Source: Clostridia bacterium
Lineage (GTDB): Bacteria > Bacillota_A > Clostridia > Oscillospirales > CAG-272
NCBI GenBank assembly: GCA_017467225.1
Contig: JAFTSR010000210.1
Location: 1 to 7,742, forward strand
Reading direction: 5' to 3'
Length of the DNA: 7,742 bases
In this document: positions 1 through 6,637 of the stretch, in pieces
How the letters are laid out: each line of letters starts with the position of its first letter
Numbering within the stretch: the stretch's first letter is position 1
Notes under the pieces: model-generated
What the model saw: the letters and a program-made list of their open reading frames with translations, nothing else
What the model was told of the DNA's origin: nothing
The model's database searches: none
Position numbers and translations under genes: made by a program

Positions 1-911
1 CTATGCTCAAGGATGCCGACATGGTATTCGTTACCGCAGGTATGGGCGGTGGTACCGGTACGGGTGCTGCTCCCGTTGTTGCTCGCGTAGCACAGGAGAT
101 GGGTATTCTGACCGTTGGTATTGTTACCAAGCCCTTCGCTTTCGAGGGTGCAAGACGCGCACAGCAGGCAGAGCGCGGTATTTCCGAGCTGAGCAAGTAC
201 GTTGACTCTCTGCTGGTTATTCCCAACGAGAAGCTGAAGCAGGTTTCTGAGACCCGCATCACGCTGGCGAACGCATTTGAGGTTGCAGACGATGTTCTGC
301 GTCGCGGCGTTCAGTCTATTTCCGATTTGATCAATGTTCCCGGCTTTATCAACTTGGACTTTGCAGACGTTACATCTGTTATGAAGGATGCAGGCTACGC
401 ACACATGGGCGTTGGCTCTGCTACCGGTAAGGACAAGGCAGAGGCTGCTGCTCGCGCAGCAATCTTCAGCCCGCTGCTTGAGAGCTCGATCTCCGGCGCT
501 CGCGGTATTCTGATCAACATTTCCGTATCTCCCGACGTTGGTCTGGAGGAGGTCAACCAGGCTTCCAGCATGATCGCTGAGGAAGCAAGTCCCGATGCAA
601 GCATCATCTGGGGTGTTGCATTCGATCCCGAACTGGATGACGAGATGAAGATCACCATCATCGCAACCGGTTTCGCTGATTTCAAGGGCGAGACCTCGCC
701 TCTGGCTCCTGTAAGAACTGAGCCCAAGAAGGCTGCTGAGCCCAAGGTTGCTCCCAAGGCTGCAGCAAAGCCTCCCGTTGTTAAGAGACCCGTAGCCCCT
801 GCTGTGGCTCCTGCTCCTGCTCCCGCTCCTGCAGCGGAGGTTGTTGAGGATCTGGACGACGACGATATCATGTCGCTGTTCGGGGGAGGCGCCACCAAAA
901 GCAACGGCTGA
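1..911 (+). CDS. ftsZ: Cell division protein FtsZ, 5'-truncated by window edge
   Basis: FtsZ is the tubulin-like GTPase that polymerises into the cytoplasmic Z ring and recruits the division machinery. The visible part is 302 residues, counted from the first in-frame ATG at 3; this Met is internal and about 90 N-terminal residues lie outside the window. The tubulin/FtsZ signature GGGTGTG is at visible residues 15-21. The GVQSISDLI stretch follows at 102-110, and the T7 catalytic loop NLDFAD is at 117-122, with both acidic residues present. The globular C-terminal domain ends near residue 230 (IIATGF). A linker rich in Ala, Pro, Lys and Val runs from 231 to 280, followed by an acidic tail with [12 protein letters not shown]. 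The tail lacks the usual FtsZ C-terminal peptide of IPxFLR type. Codons look like those of a highly expressed gene. A strong terminator lies about 200 bases downstream. Identity is very secure. Confidence 0.97.
   Translation, partial: MLKDADMVFVTAGMGGGTGTGAAPVVARVAQEMGILTVGIVTKPFAFEGARRAQQAERGISELSKYVDSLLVIPNEKLKQVSETRITLANAFEVADDVLRRGVQSISDLINVPGFINLDFADVTSVMKDAGYAHMGVGSATGKDKAEAAARAAIFSPLLESSISGARGILINISVSPDVGLEEVNQASSMIAEEASPDASIIWGVAFDPELDDEMKITIIATGFADFKGETSPLAPVRTEPKKAAEPKVAPKAAAKPPVVKRPVAPAVAPAPAPAPAAEVVEDLDDDDIMSLFGGGATKSNG
807..833 (+). repeat. GCTCCT-type hexanucleotide low-complexity tract in the ftsZ linker
   Basis: Imperfect tandem copies of a GCTCCT unit encode an Ala-Pro run (residues about 269-277 of the visible protein). 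The tract lies in the disordered C-terminal linker of FtsZ, which varies in length and composition between species. In-frame expansion or contraction by slippage would be tolerated there. Confidence 0.6.
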
Positions 912-1095
912 GACGCATGAGGATGGCCCCAAGTCGGGTCGCAATGATGAACTGAGTGAGGACGAGCTCCGTGCATACGGAGCCTCTTCCAAGAAAAACT
1001 CGGCGTTTTGGTCCAAGGCGGCTATGCGCATTCTGACGGACAGACAACCGCAGGAAGCGTTTTTGGCCGAGGATGATGACACCTTCAATATTTGA
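841..1095 (+). CDS. Small acidic hypothetical ORF downstream of ftsZ, start unresolved
   Basis: The frame ending at TGA 1093-1095 is open from upstream of the ftsZ stop. Its 3' part (about 946-1092) reads like a real hydrophilic protein (NDELSEDELRAYG, then SAFWSKAAMRIL, ending EDDDTFNI). No normal start is in frame. The only candidates are TTG 841 or TTG 844 inside ftsZ, with a GGAGG placed too close to them (836-840), or CTG 952. ATG 917 and ATG 923, 5 and 11 bases after the ftsZ stop, are in the neighbouring frame. One extra C in the CCCC run at 927-930 would join them to this ORF, giving a 59-residue protein beginning MRMAPKSGRND. So this may be an intact gene with a sequencing deletion, a true frameshifted remnant, or a gene with a rare start. 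I do not recognise the family. It sits in the ftsZ transcript, before the terminator. Confidence 0.4.
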   Translation: MLRIWTTTISCRCSGEAPPKATAETHEDGPKSGRNDELSEDELRAYGASSKKNSAFWSKAAMRILTDRQPQEAFLAEDDDTFNI

Positions 1096-1117
1096 GGCAT
1101 CATAACTGAAAAACATA

Positions 1118-1155
1118 CGGCACGCAAGGATGAAAATCTTTGCGTGCCGTTTTTT
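1118..1155 (+). terminator. Strong rho-independent terminator
   Basis: A 14-bp stem pairs 1118-1131 (CGGCACGCAAGGAT) with 1136-1149 (ATCTTTGCGTGCCG), with one G-U pair and a GAAA (GNRA) tetraloop at 1132-1135. Six T residues follow at 1150-1155. It lies 22 bases after the small ORF stop. It should end the ftsZ transcript and insulate it from the glucan operon. Confidence 0.93.
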
Positions 1156-1167
1156 GTGCGTCCGGTG

Positions 1168-1181
1168 CTGCATAGATGCAG
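1168..1181. promoter_or_regulatory. Perfect inverted repeat, candidate operator
   Basis: CTGCAT-AG-ATGCAG is a perfect 6-bp inverted repeat with a 2-bp spacer. It lies 5 bases upstream of the proposed -35 element of the glucan operon. The size and position fit a dimeric regulator binding site. It lacks the central CG of typical LacI/MalR or CcpA sites, so the regulator is unknown. A chance palindrome remains possible. Confidence 0.35.
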
Positions 1182-1186
1182 TGAGA

Positions 1187-1214
1187 ATGACAAATAATAG
1201 GGGCAGTTCATAAT
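1187..1214 (+). promoter_or_regulatory. Putative sigma-A promoter of the glucan operon
   Basis: ATGACA at 1187-1192 matches the -35 consensus TTGACA in five of six bases. CATAAT at 1209-1214 matches TATAAT in five of six. The spacer is 16 bp. Transcription would begin near 1221, giving a leader of about 25 nt before ATG 1246. The element lies between the terminator and the first gene of the operon, where a promoter is expected. Read by eye only. Confidence 0.55.
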
Positions 1215-1235
1215 TTTTGTCAGGAAAAGGAAGGT

Positions 1236-1240
1236 GAAGG
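1236..1240 (+). promoter_or_regulatory. Ribosome binding site deciding the phosphorylase start
   Basis: GAAGG lies 5 bases before ATG 1246. This favours that ATG over the in-frame GTG at 1234, which would add only four residues (MKDN) and overlap this site. A further AAGGAAGG at 1227-1234 could support either start, so the choice is not absolute. Confidence 0.55.
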
Positions 1241-1245
1241 ATAAC

Positions 1246-3561
1246 ATGAATGCCTCAATTCAATTGGACGCAGCTTGCAAAGAACGGTATGGCCGTTCGC
1301 TGCAAGAATGCAGCGACGCAGAAATATACACATTGCTGCATGAGCAGATCAAAGAAATGCTGCTTGCGCGCCGGGCAGAGTCTGCAAGTCCCAAGGGAAA
1401 ACGTCGCTTGTATTATTTGTGCGCCGAATTTTTAATCGGTCGGACGCTACGGGATCATATGATCAGCCTTGGCGTGTATGAGGGGGTGCGCGAGCAGCTG
1501 TTCGCGGCAGGACGCGATCCCGACCTGATCGAGCAAAAGGAGAGTGAGCCATCCTTGGGTAACGGTGGACTTGGGCGGCTGGCGGCTTGCTTCCTTGACA
1601 GCGTGGCCGCGCTGGGCTTGCCGGGAGATGGCGTGGGACTTTTATATCGCTTTGGACTTTTCAAGCAGGTGTTTTCTCATCTGCAGCAGCGCGAAATCCC
1701 GGATCCTTGGCTGGATGCCGGCGTGATCATGGAGAAGGCGGCCTTTGAGGCGGAGGTGACCTGCATGGGCGTGCCGCTGCGCGCGCGGATGTACGACGTT
1801 GCCATTCCCGGTCCTGCCGGCAGTACAACCATGCTGCATCTGTTTGAACCGCAGAGCATTTGCGAGGATGCCGTCAAAGAACAAGACGGGATCGGATTTG
1901 ACATGAAGGACATCGCGCATCATCTGACGCTGTTTTTATATCCGGACGACAGTCGTGCCGAGGGACGGCGACTGCGCTTGTGCCAGCAATATTTTCTGGC
2001 ATGCTGTGCGGCAGCGTGGATTTTGCAGGACTGTGGCACGCGCGGCTGGCGGTGTGGCGAGACGCCGCTTTCCGATTACGCCGCCGTGCAGATCAACGAT
2101 ACCCATCCTGCGCTGATCATTCCCGTGTTGATCGATGCGTTGAGTCGTCGCGGCCTTTCCGTCGCAGATGCAATCGAACAGGTGCGCACCTGCTGTGCCT
2201 ACACTAACCATACCGTTCTGAGTGAGGCGCTGGAATGCTGGCCGATGGGTGAAATTCAGACGGTCGCCCCCAACCTTGTCCCGCTTTTGCAGCAGATGGA
2301 CGCCACGGTTGAGGCTTGGGCAAGGGAGCGCGGAATGAGCGCGGATGGCGTGCGGCTCATTCGGGACGGCAGACTGTCTATGGCAAATCTGGCCGTTCAT
2401 TTTTCCTCACATGTCAACGGCGTGGCGGCTCTGCATACAGCGCTTTTGCAAAAGCAGGTGTTGCCTGAGTTGTATGCCTGGTATCCCGAGCGCTTTTCCA
2501 ACAAAACCAACGGTATCACACACCGTCGCTGGCTGCTGGGCTGCAACCGCCCGTTGAGCCGCTGGATCAGACGGCACATTGGTGATGCCTTTGAGAAGGA
2601 TGCTTCCCAGCTCGCGGCCCTTTCGGCGTATGAGAATGACCCTATGGCACTGGAGGAGCTTTTGCACATCAAAGCGCAAAATAAGCAGCGGCTTTGCGCC
2701 TATCTGGCACGCACGCGCGGAATTGTGCTGATGCCCGAGGCCGTGTTTGACGTGCAGGTCAAGCGGCTGCACGAGTATAAGCGGCAGCATTTGTCGGCGC
2801 TGTATCTGATTGACGAGCTGCTGGATTTGCGCGAGGGAAAGGCCTTGCCTGTGCCGATGGCGGCCATTTACGGTGCCAAGGCAGCGCCCTCGTATGAAAT
2901 GGCCAAGGATATTTTGCACCTGCTGCTCTGTCTGCAGCAGATAACGCGTCAGGATGAATACTGTCGCGGAATGCTGCAGGTGGCTGTGGTGGAAAATTAC
3001 AACGTGGAGGCGGCGGAATATATCATGCCGGCAGCCGATATTTCAGAGCAGATTTCGCTGGCGTCCAAGGAGGCCAGCGGTACGGGAAATATGAAAATGA
3101 TGATGAACGGCGCTCTGACGCTGGGTACCGAGGATGGCGCCAACATCGAGATCATGCAGCGCGTAGGCAGGGAAAACATGTTTCTCTTTGGGCTTGGCAG
3201 TCGCGAGGTGGTCGAGCTGGAGGCATCGCAGGCCTACCGTCCGCAAAAGCTGTACGAGCAGGATGCCCGTCTTGCGCGAGCAGTTGATTTTATTGTCAGT
3301 GAGGAGATGGTCGCCTGTGGCGACAGGACGCGCCTGCAGCGCCTGCACGACGCGCTTTTGCAGTACGATCGCTTTATGAGCTTTGCGGATGTTGATGCCT
3401 ATCGCCGCTGCCGCGACGGTGCGCTGCAGGCCTATCCCGACCGCATGTCCTGGGCGAAAAAAATGCTGATCAATATCAGTCGGTCAGGATATTTTTCTTC
3501 GGATCGGACGGTACTGGAATATAACCGCGATATCTGGCACTTGCAGCGGGAAGGAGAATAA
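1246..3561 (+). CDS. glgP: Glycogen/maltodextrin phosphorylase (GT35)
   Basis: The enzyme is a cytoplasmic PLP-dependent alpha-1,4-glucan phosphorylase, releasing glucose-1-phosphate from non-reducing ends of glycogen or maltodextrin. From ATG 1246 it is 771 residues, slightly shorter than the roughly 800 of E. coli MalP/GlgP and like clostridial forms. Family motifs occur in order: YYLCAEFLIGR (56-66), PSLGNGGLGRLAACF (102-116), LYPDDS (231-236), QINDTHP (282-288), YTNHTVLSEALE (319-330), NKTNGITHRRWL (419-430), FDVQVKRLHEYKRQ (501-514), YGAKAAPSYEMAK (542-554) and the PLP-site EASGTGNMK (609-617), with Lys617 the expected Schiff-base lysine. Catalytic regions are intact. The gene opens the operon and ends 2 bases before the PTS gene. 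Next to malQ and a PTS permease it more likely acts as a maltodextrin phosphorylase (malP role) than only on stored glycogen. Which polymer is preferred cannot be read from the sequence. Confidence 0.96.
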   Translation: MNASIQLDAACKERYGRSLQECSDAEIYTLLHEQIKEMLLARRAESASPKGKRRLYYLCAEFLIGRTLRDHMISLGVYEGVREQLFAAGRDPDLIEQKESEPSLGNGGLGRLAACFLDSVAALGLPGDGVGLLYRFGLFKQVFSHLQQREIPDPWLDAGVIMEKAAFEAEVTCMGVPLRARMYDVAIPGPAGSTTMLHLFEPQSICEDAVKEQDGIGFDMKDIAHHLTLFLYPDDSRAEGRRLRLCQQYFLACCAAAWILQDCGTRGWRCGETPLSDYAAVQINDTHPALIIPVLIDALSRRGLSVADAIEQVRTCCAYTNHTVLSEALECWPMGEIQTVAPNLVPLLQQMDATVEAWARERGMSADGVRLIRDGRLSMANLAVHFSSHVNGVAALHTALLQKQVLPELYAWYPERFSNKTNGITHRRWLLGCNRPLSRWIRRHIGDAFEKDASQLAALSAYENDPMALEELLHIKAQNKQRLCAYLARTRGIVLMPEAVFDVQVKRLHEYKRQHLSALYLIDELLDLREGKALPVPMAAIYGAKAAPSYEMAKDILHLLLCLQQITRQDEYCRGMLQVAVVENYNVEAAEYIMPAADISEQISLASKEASGTGNMKMMMNGALTLGTEDGANIEIMQRVGRENMFLFGLGSREVVELEASQAYRPQKLYEQDARLARAVDFIVSEEMVACGDRTRLQRLHDALLQYDRFMSFADVDAYRRCRDGALQAYPDRMSWAKKMLINISRSGYFSSDRTVLEYNRDIWHLQREGE

Positions 3562-3563
3562 CC

Positions 3564-5783
3564 ATGGAACAACGAAAGAAAAACGGCGTACGCATCAGTG
3601 CGGTCCACGCCGTAGCAACAGGCGAAGCCGTGCCGCTTTCCCGCGTGCCGGACGCTGTATTTGCGGAAAAGGTTTTGGGAGACGGCATGGCCATCTTACC
3701 AAAGGAGGGCAAAATCGTCAGTCCTGTCGCAGGGCGCGTGACCTCGATCGCCCCCACTAAGCATGCCATCGGTATTCTCAGCGAGGATGGCGTACAGCTG
3801 CTGGTTCACGTGGGACTGGATACCGTTGCCTTGCGCGGCGAGGGCTTCCGCGTACACGTGGCTGTGGGAGATACGGTCAAAATCGGCTCACCCTTGGTGG
3901 ATTTTGATATTGAGCTGATGAAGAAAAAGGGCATCAGTCCGCTCACGCCCGTTCTTGTGACGGGCGAGGATCAGAATATCGAGCTGATCGAGCCGATCAG
4001 CGGCGGCGTTCGTGCGGGTGACCATATCCTGTATCGTGCGAGAGTGACGGACGCTGTCAAAGCGGAGGAGGCTGTACCTCGGAAGACACAGGAGATGCCA
4101 CGCGAGGAAGATCGCGAGAAGAAAAAACACGGAAAGTTCAATTTTGACGCCTTGCAAAAGCTGGGTAAGGTGCTTATGGTGGTCATTGCCGTCATGCCCG
4201 CGGCGGGACTTGCCATCAGTCTTGGCAAGCTGATCGGCATGAGCGGCACCGGTGTGCCTTTCCTTGCGACCACGGCAACCATTCTGGAGAGCGTTGGTTG
4301 GGCGTTCATTGGAAATTTGCACGTGCTGTTTGCCGTGGCGATTGGCGGCTCTTGGGCAAAGGACCGCGCGGGTGGTGCGTTTGCCGCGCTCTTGTCGTTC
4401 ATTCTGATCAACCGCATCACCGGTGCGCTGTTCGGCGTTACGACGGCCATGCTTTCGGATGCCGATGCCGTGGTGCACACCATGCTTGGCCAGGAGATGG
4501 CGGTCAGCAATTACTTCGTTGATATTTTGGGTGCACCGGCGTTGAATATGGGTGTCTTTGTGGGAATTATTGCCGGCTTTGTCGGTGGCATGGTTTACAA
4601 TCGCTTTTATAATTTCCGAAAGCTGCCGCAGGTACTGGCATTTTTCAACGGCAAACGGTTCGTTCCGTTGGTGGTCATCGCCGTATCGCTTGCCGTGTCG
4701 CTCGTTTTGTCGCTGCTTTGGCCGCCGGTACAGCTGGGGATCAACACCTTTGGTATCTGGATCGCGCAGTCGGCCGACACCTCACCAATGCTGGCACCCT
4801 TTATCTACGGCACGCTGGAGCGTTTGCTTTTGCCGTTCGGTCTGCACCATATGCTGACCATTCCCATGAACTACACCTCGTTTGGCGGTGAGTATATCAT
4901 CCGTACCGGCGTGGACGCGGGAAAAACGGTGTTCGGTCAGGATCCCTTGTGGCTGGCTTGGGTGACCGATCTGATCGCACTGCGTGCATCCGGTGACACG
5001 GCGGCCTACGAGCAGCTGTTGCACAGCGTCGTACCGGCGCGCTTCAAGGTCGGACAGATGATCGGCTCAACCGGGCTTTTGCTCGGTGTAGGGCTGGCCA
5101 TGTATCGGCGCATTCCGGCGGAAAAACGCAGAAAATACCGCTCCATGTTCGTATCCACCGCGCTGGCGGTCTTTTTGACCGGCGTAACCGAGCCAATTGA
5201 GTTTATGTTCATGTTCTGTGCCATCCCGCTTTACGTTGTTTATGCCATTTTGCAGGGCATTGCCTTCTCTATGGCCGGCGTGCTCAATCTGCGACTGCAT
5301 TCCTTTGGCGCCATCGAGCTTCTGACGCGCGTACCGATGTCTCTGCGTGCAGGGCTTGGCGGCGACTTGATCAACTTTATCGCTGTGGTCGGTGCTTTCT
5401 TCCTTTTGGGATACCTGGTGGCCTATGCCATGATCGGGAAATTCAACTACGCCACGCCGGGTCGCGGAAATGACGCGACCGAGGGCATGGAGGACGGCGT
5501 TTTGACGGAAGCCGTTGGGCAAACATCTACTGCAAGCGGCGAGGTAGCACGCATCATCGAGCTTTTGGGCGGTCGTGAAAATATCGTGCTGGTGGATGCC
5601 TGCATGACGCGGCTGCGCGTGACGGTCAAGGACGCTTCGCTGGTGGCCGATGCGGACGCTTGGCGTGCGGCCGGTGCCATCGGATTTTTCAAAAAGGACC
5701 AGGGCATTCAGGCGGTGTACGGACCGCGAGCCGACGTGCTTAAATCCGATATCAACGACGTGCTGGCAGGAGGTGCGACATGA
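3564..5783 (+). CDS. PTS sugar enzyme II, glucose/maltose class, domains IIA-IIC-IIB
   Basis: This membrane permease takes up a sugar and phosphorylates it using phosphate from HPr. It has 739 residues. EIIA of the Crr type spans about 20-160, with the paired histidines His67 (TKHAIG) and His82 (LLVHVGLDTV); His82 is the expected phosphorylation site. A charged linker covers about 165-190. The EIIC membrane domain spans about 192-630, with LGKVLMVVIAVMPAAGL (200-216), ERLLLPFGLHHM (419-430) and the substrate-site loop GVTEPIEF (540-547). EIIB spans about 658-739 with phosphocysteine Cys680 in VDACMTRLRV. The order A-C-B differs from the C-B-A of many PtsG/NagE proteins. ATG 3564 follows AAGGAG (3551-3556) at 7 bases. 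The 3' end overlaps the phosphatase gene by ATGA. The family covers glucose, maltose and N-acetylglucosamine. The neighbouring glucan genes and MapP-like hydrolase argue for maltose, by context and not from a diagnostic residue. Confidence 0.93.
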   Translation: MEQRKKNGVRISAVHAVATGEAVPLSRVPDAVFAEKVLGDGMAILPKEGKIVSPVAGRVTSIAPTKHAIGILSEDGVQLLVHVGLDTVALRGEGFRVHVAVGDTVKIGSPLVDFDIELMKKKGISPLTPVLVTGEDQNIELIEPISGGVRAGDHILYRARVTDAVKAEEAVPRKTQEMPREEDREKKKHGKFNFDALQKLGKVLMVVIAVMPAAGLAISLGKLIGMSGTGVPFLATTATILESVGWAFIGNLHVLFAVAIGGSWAKDRAGGAFAALLSFILINRITGALFGVTTAMLSDADAVVHTMLGQEMAVSNYFVDILGAPALNMGVFVGIIAGFVGGMVYNRFYNFRKLPQVLAFFNGKRFVPLVVIAVSLAVSLVLSLLWPPVQLGINTFGIWIAQSADTSPMLAPFIYGTLERLLLPFGLHHMLTIPMNYTSFGGEYIIRTGVDAGKTVFGQDPLWLAWVTDLIALRASGDTAAYEQLLHSVVPARFKVGQMIGSTGLLLGVGLAMYRRIPAEKRRKYRSMFVSTALAVFLTGVTEPIEFMFMFCAIPLYVVYAILQGIAFSMAGVLNLRLHSFGAIELLTRVPMSLRAGLGGDLINFIAVVGAFFLLGYLVAYAMIGKFNYATPGRGNDATEGMEDGVLTEAVGQTSTASGEVARIIELLGGRENIVLVDACMTRLRVTVKDASLVADADAWRAAGAIGFFKKDQGIQAVYGPRADVLKSDINDVLAGGAT

Positions 5784-6637
5784 AACTGCTGACGCTCAAT
5801 GCGCACAGCCGTCCCGAGAATGATACGGAAAGCATACCGCGCATAGTCTCATGGGTGCTTGGGGAGAAGGTAGACGTCATCGCGCTGCAGGAGGTCAATC
5901 AAAGCCGCACCGCTCGCGCCGTGACGCAGGAGATGTTGCACGACGCAGGTGCTCTTTTGCCACAGCAGGGCTCTCCACCCATCGGCGAGGATAATTTCGT
6001 CCTTCGTCTGGCGCAAATGCTGCGGCAAAAGGGCGGTGACTATCATTGGTGCTATCTGCCGATCAAGCTTGGGTATCGGCTATATGATGAGGGCCTGGCG
6101 CTGCTGTGGCGCGGTGAGGCGAAGGGCTTTCACGTCCTGCCGCTTTCTTTGACACAGGAGTATGCCGATTGGCGGCGACGGATGGCGCTTGGCGTGCAGG
6201 TGGGGGAGAATTGGTATTATTCGGTGCACACCTCGCGCTGGGAGGACAGCACCGAGGCGTTCGCCCTGCAATGGCGGCGACTGAACGACGGCGTCAAGCT
6301 GCGTAAAAACGTATTCTTAATGGGAGATTTCAACTGCCCGGCTGACCGTGTCGGGCAAGGGTATGACCGTATGATCGGCGACGGCTGGCGCGATACCTTT
6401 ACTGCCGCGGAGCAAACAAGCGGTTACGCGACGGCACAGGGCTGCATTGACGGCTGGCGTGACGAGGCAACGCCAATATGGCACCGCATTGACTATATCA
6501 TGACGGATCGTGCCGATATTCGCGTCCTTCGGGCGTGCACTGTCTTTGACCCGACGCGCGGCGAGGCGGCTGTTTCGGATCATTGCGGCGTGTTCTGCCA
6601 TTGGGAGGAGGCTGCGCATGAAGCAAAAGGCAGGTGA
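5780..6637 (+). CDS. mapP: EEP-fold phosphatase, probable maltose 6'-phosphate phosphatase
   Basis: A 285-residue cytoplasmic protein of the endonuclease/exonuclease/phosphatase superfamily (metal-dependent phosphoester hydrolases). The catalytic set is complete: Asn7 (TLNAH), Glu38 (DVIALQEVN), Tyr102-Glu104 (YDEG), His150 (YYSVHTSRW), Asp183-Asn185 (MGDFNCPA), Asp238 (RIDYIM) and Asp267-His268 (VSDHCGVF). There is no signal peptide or membrane segment. AGGAGG at 5768-5773 lies 6 bases before ATG 5780, which overlaps the stop of the PTS gene. The 3' end overlaps malQ by 20 bases. Known for the family: E. faecalis MapP dephosphorylates maltose 6'-phosphate formed by a PTS permease, and to my recollection it is an EEP-type protein encoded beside that permease. 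Inference: position between a PTS enzyme II and malQ gives this protein the same role. EEP family membership is very secure; the substrate is moderately supported. A nuclease role is less likely in this operon. Confidence 0.75.
   Translation: MKLLTLNAHSRPENDTESIPRIVSWVLGEKVDVIALQEVNQSRTARAVTQEMLHDAGALLPQQGSPPIGEDNFVLRLAQMLRQKGGDYHWCYLPIKLGYRLYDEGLALLWRGEAKGFHVLPLSLTQEYADWRRRMALGVQVGENWYYSVHTSRWEDSTEAFALQWRRLNDGVKLRKNVFLMGDFNCPADRVGQGYDRMIGDGWRDTFTAAEQTSGYATAQGCIDGWRDEATPIWHRIDYIMTDRADIRVLRACTVFDPTRGEAAVSDHCGVFCHWEEAAHEAKGR
6606..6611 (+). promoter_or_regulatory. Ribosome binding site of malQ inside the phosphatase gene
   Basis: A perfect AGGAGG lies 6 bases before ATG 6618, within the last codons of the upstream gene. 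It fixes the malQ start even though that start lies 20 bases inside the preceding reading frame. The overlap suggests translational coupling. Confidence 0.85.

Noticed and set aside
807..833. Hexanucleotide repeat as a mobile element or CRISPR-like array
   Set aside because: It is a simple in-frame Ala-Pro coding tract in the FtsZ linker, with no spacers or element ends.
395..976. Long minus-strand open frame opposite the ftsZ 3' half
   Set aside because: It mirrors the Ala/Pro/Gly-rich composition of ftsZ, gives Ser/Ala/Gly low-complexity protein, and lies opposite a clear FtsZ gene.
1234..1245. GTG 1234 as the phosphorylase start
   Set aside because: It adds only four residues, and GAAGG at 1236-1240 is well spaced for ATG 1246.
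1156..1245. Possible riboswitch or CcpA cre site before the phosphorylase gene
   Set aside because: The predicted leader is only about 25 nt, too short for a riboswitch, and no cre-like pseudo-palindrome with the required core was found.
5780..6637. EEP protein as a DNA-repair AP endonuclease or extracellular nuclease
   Set aside because: No signal peptide is present, it overlaps PTS and malQ genes, and the operon context favours a sugar-phosphate substrate.
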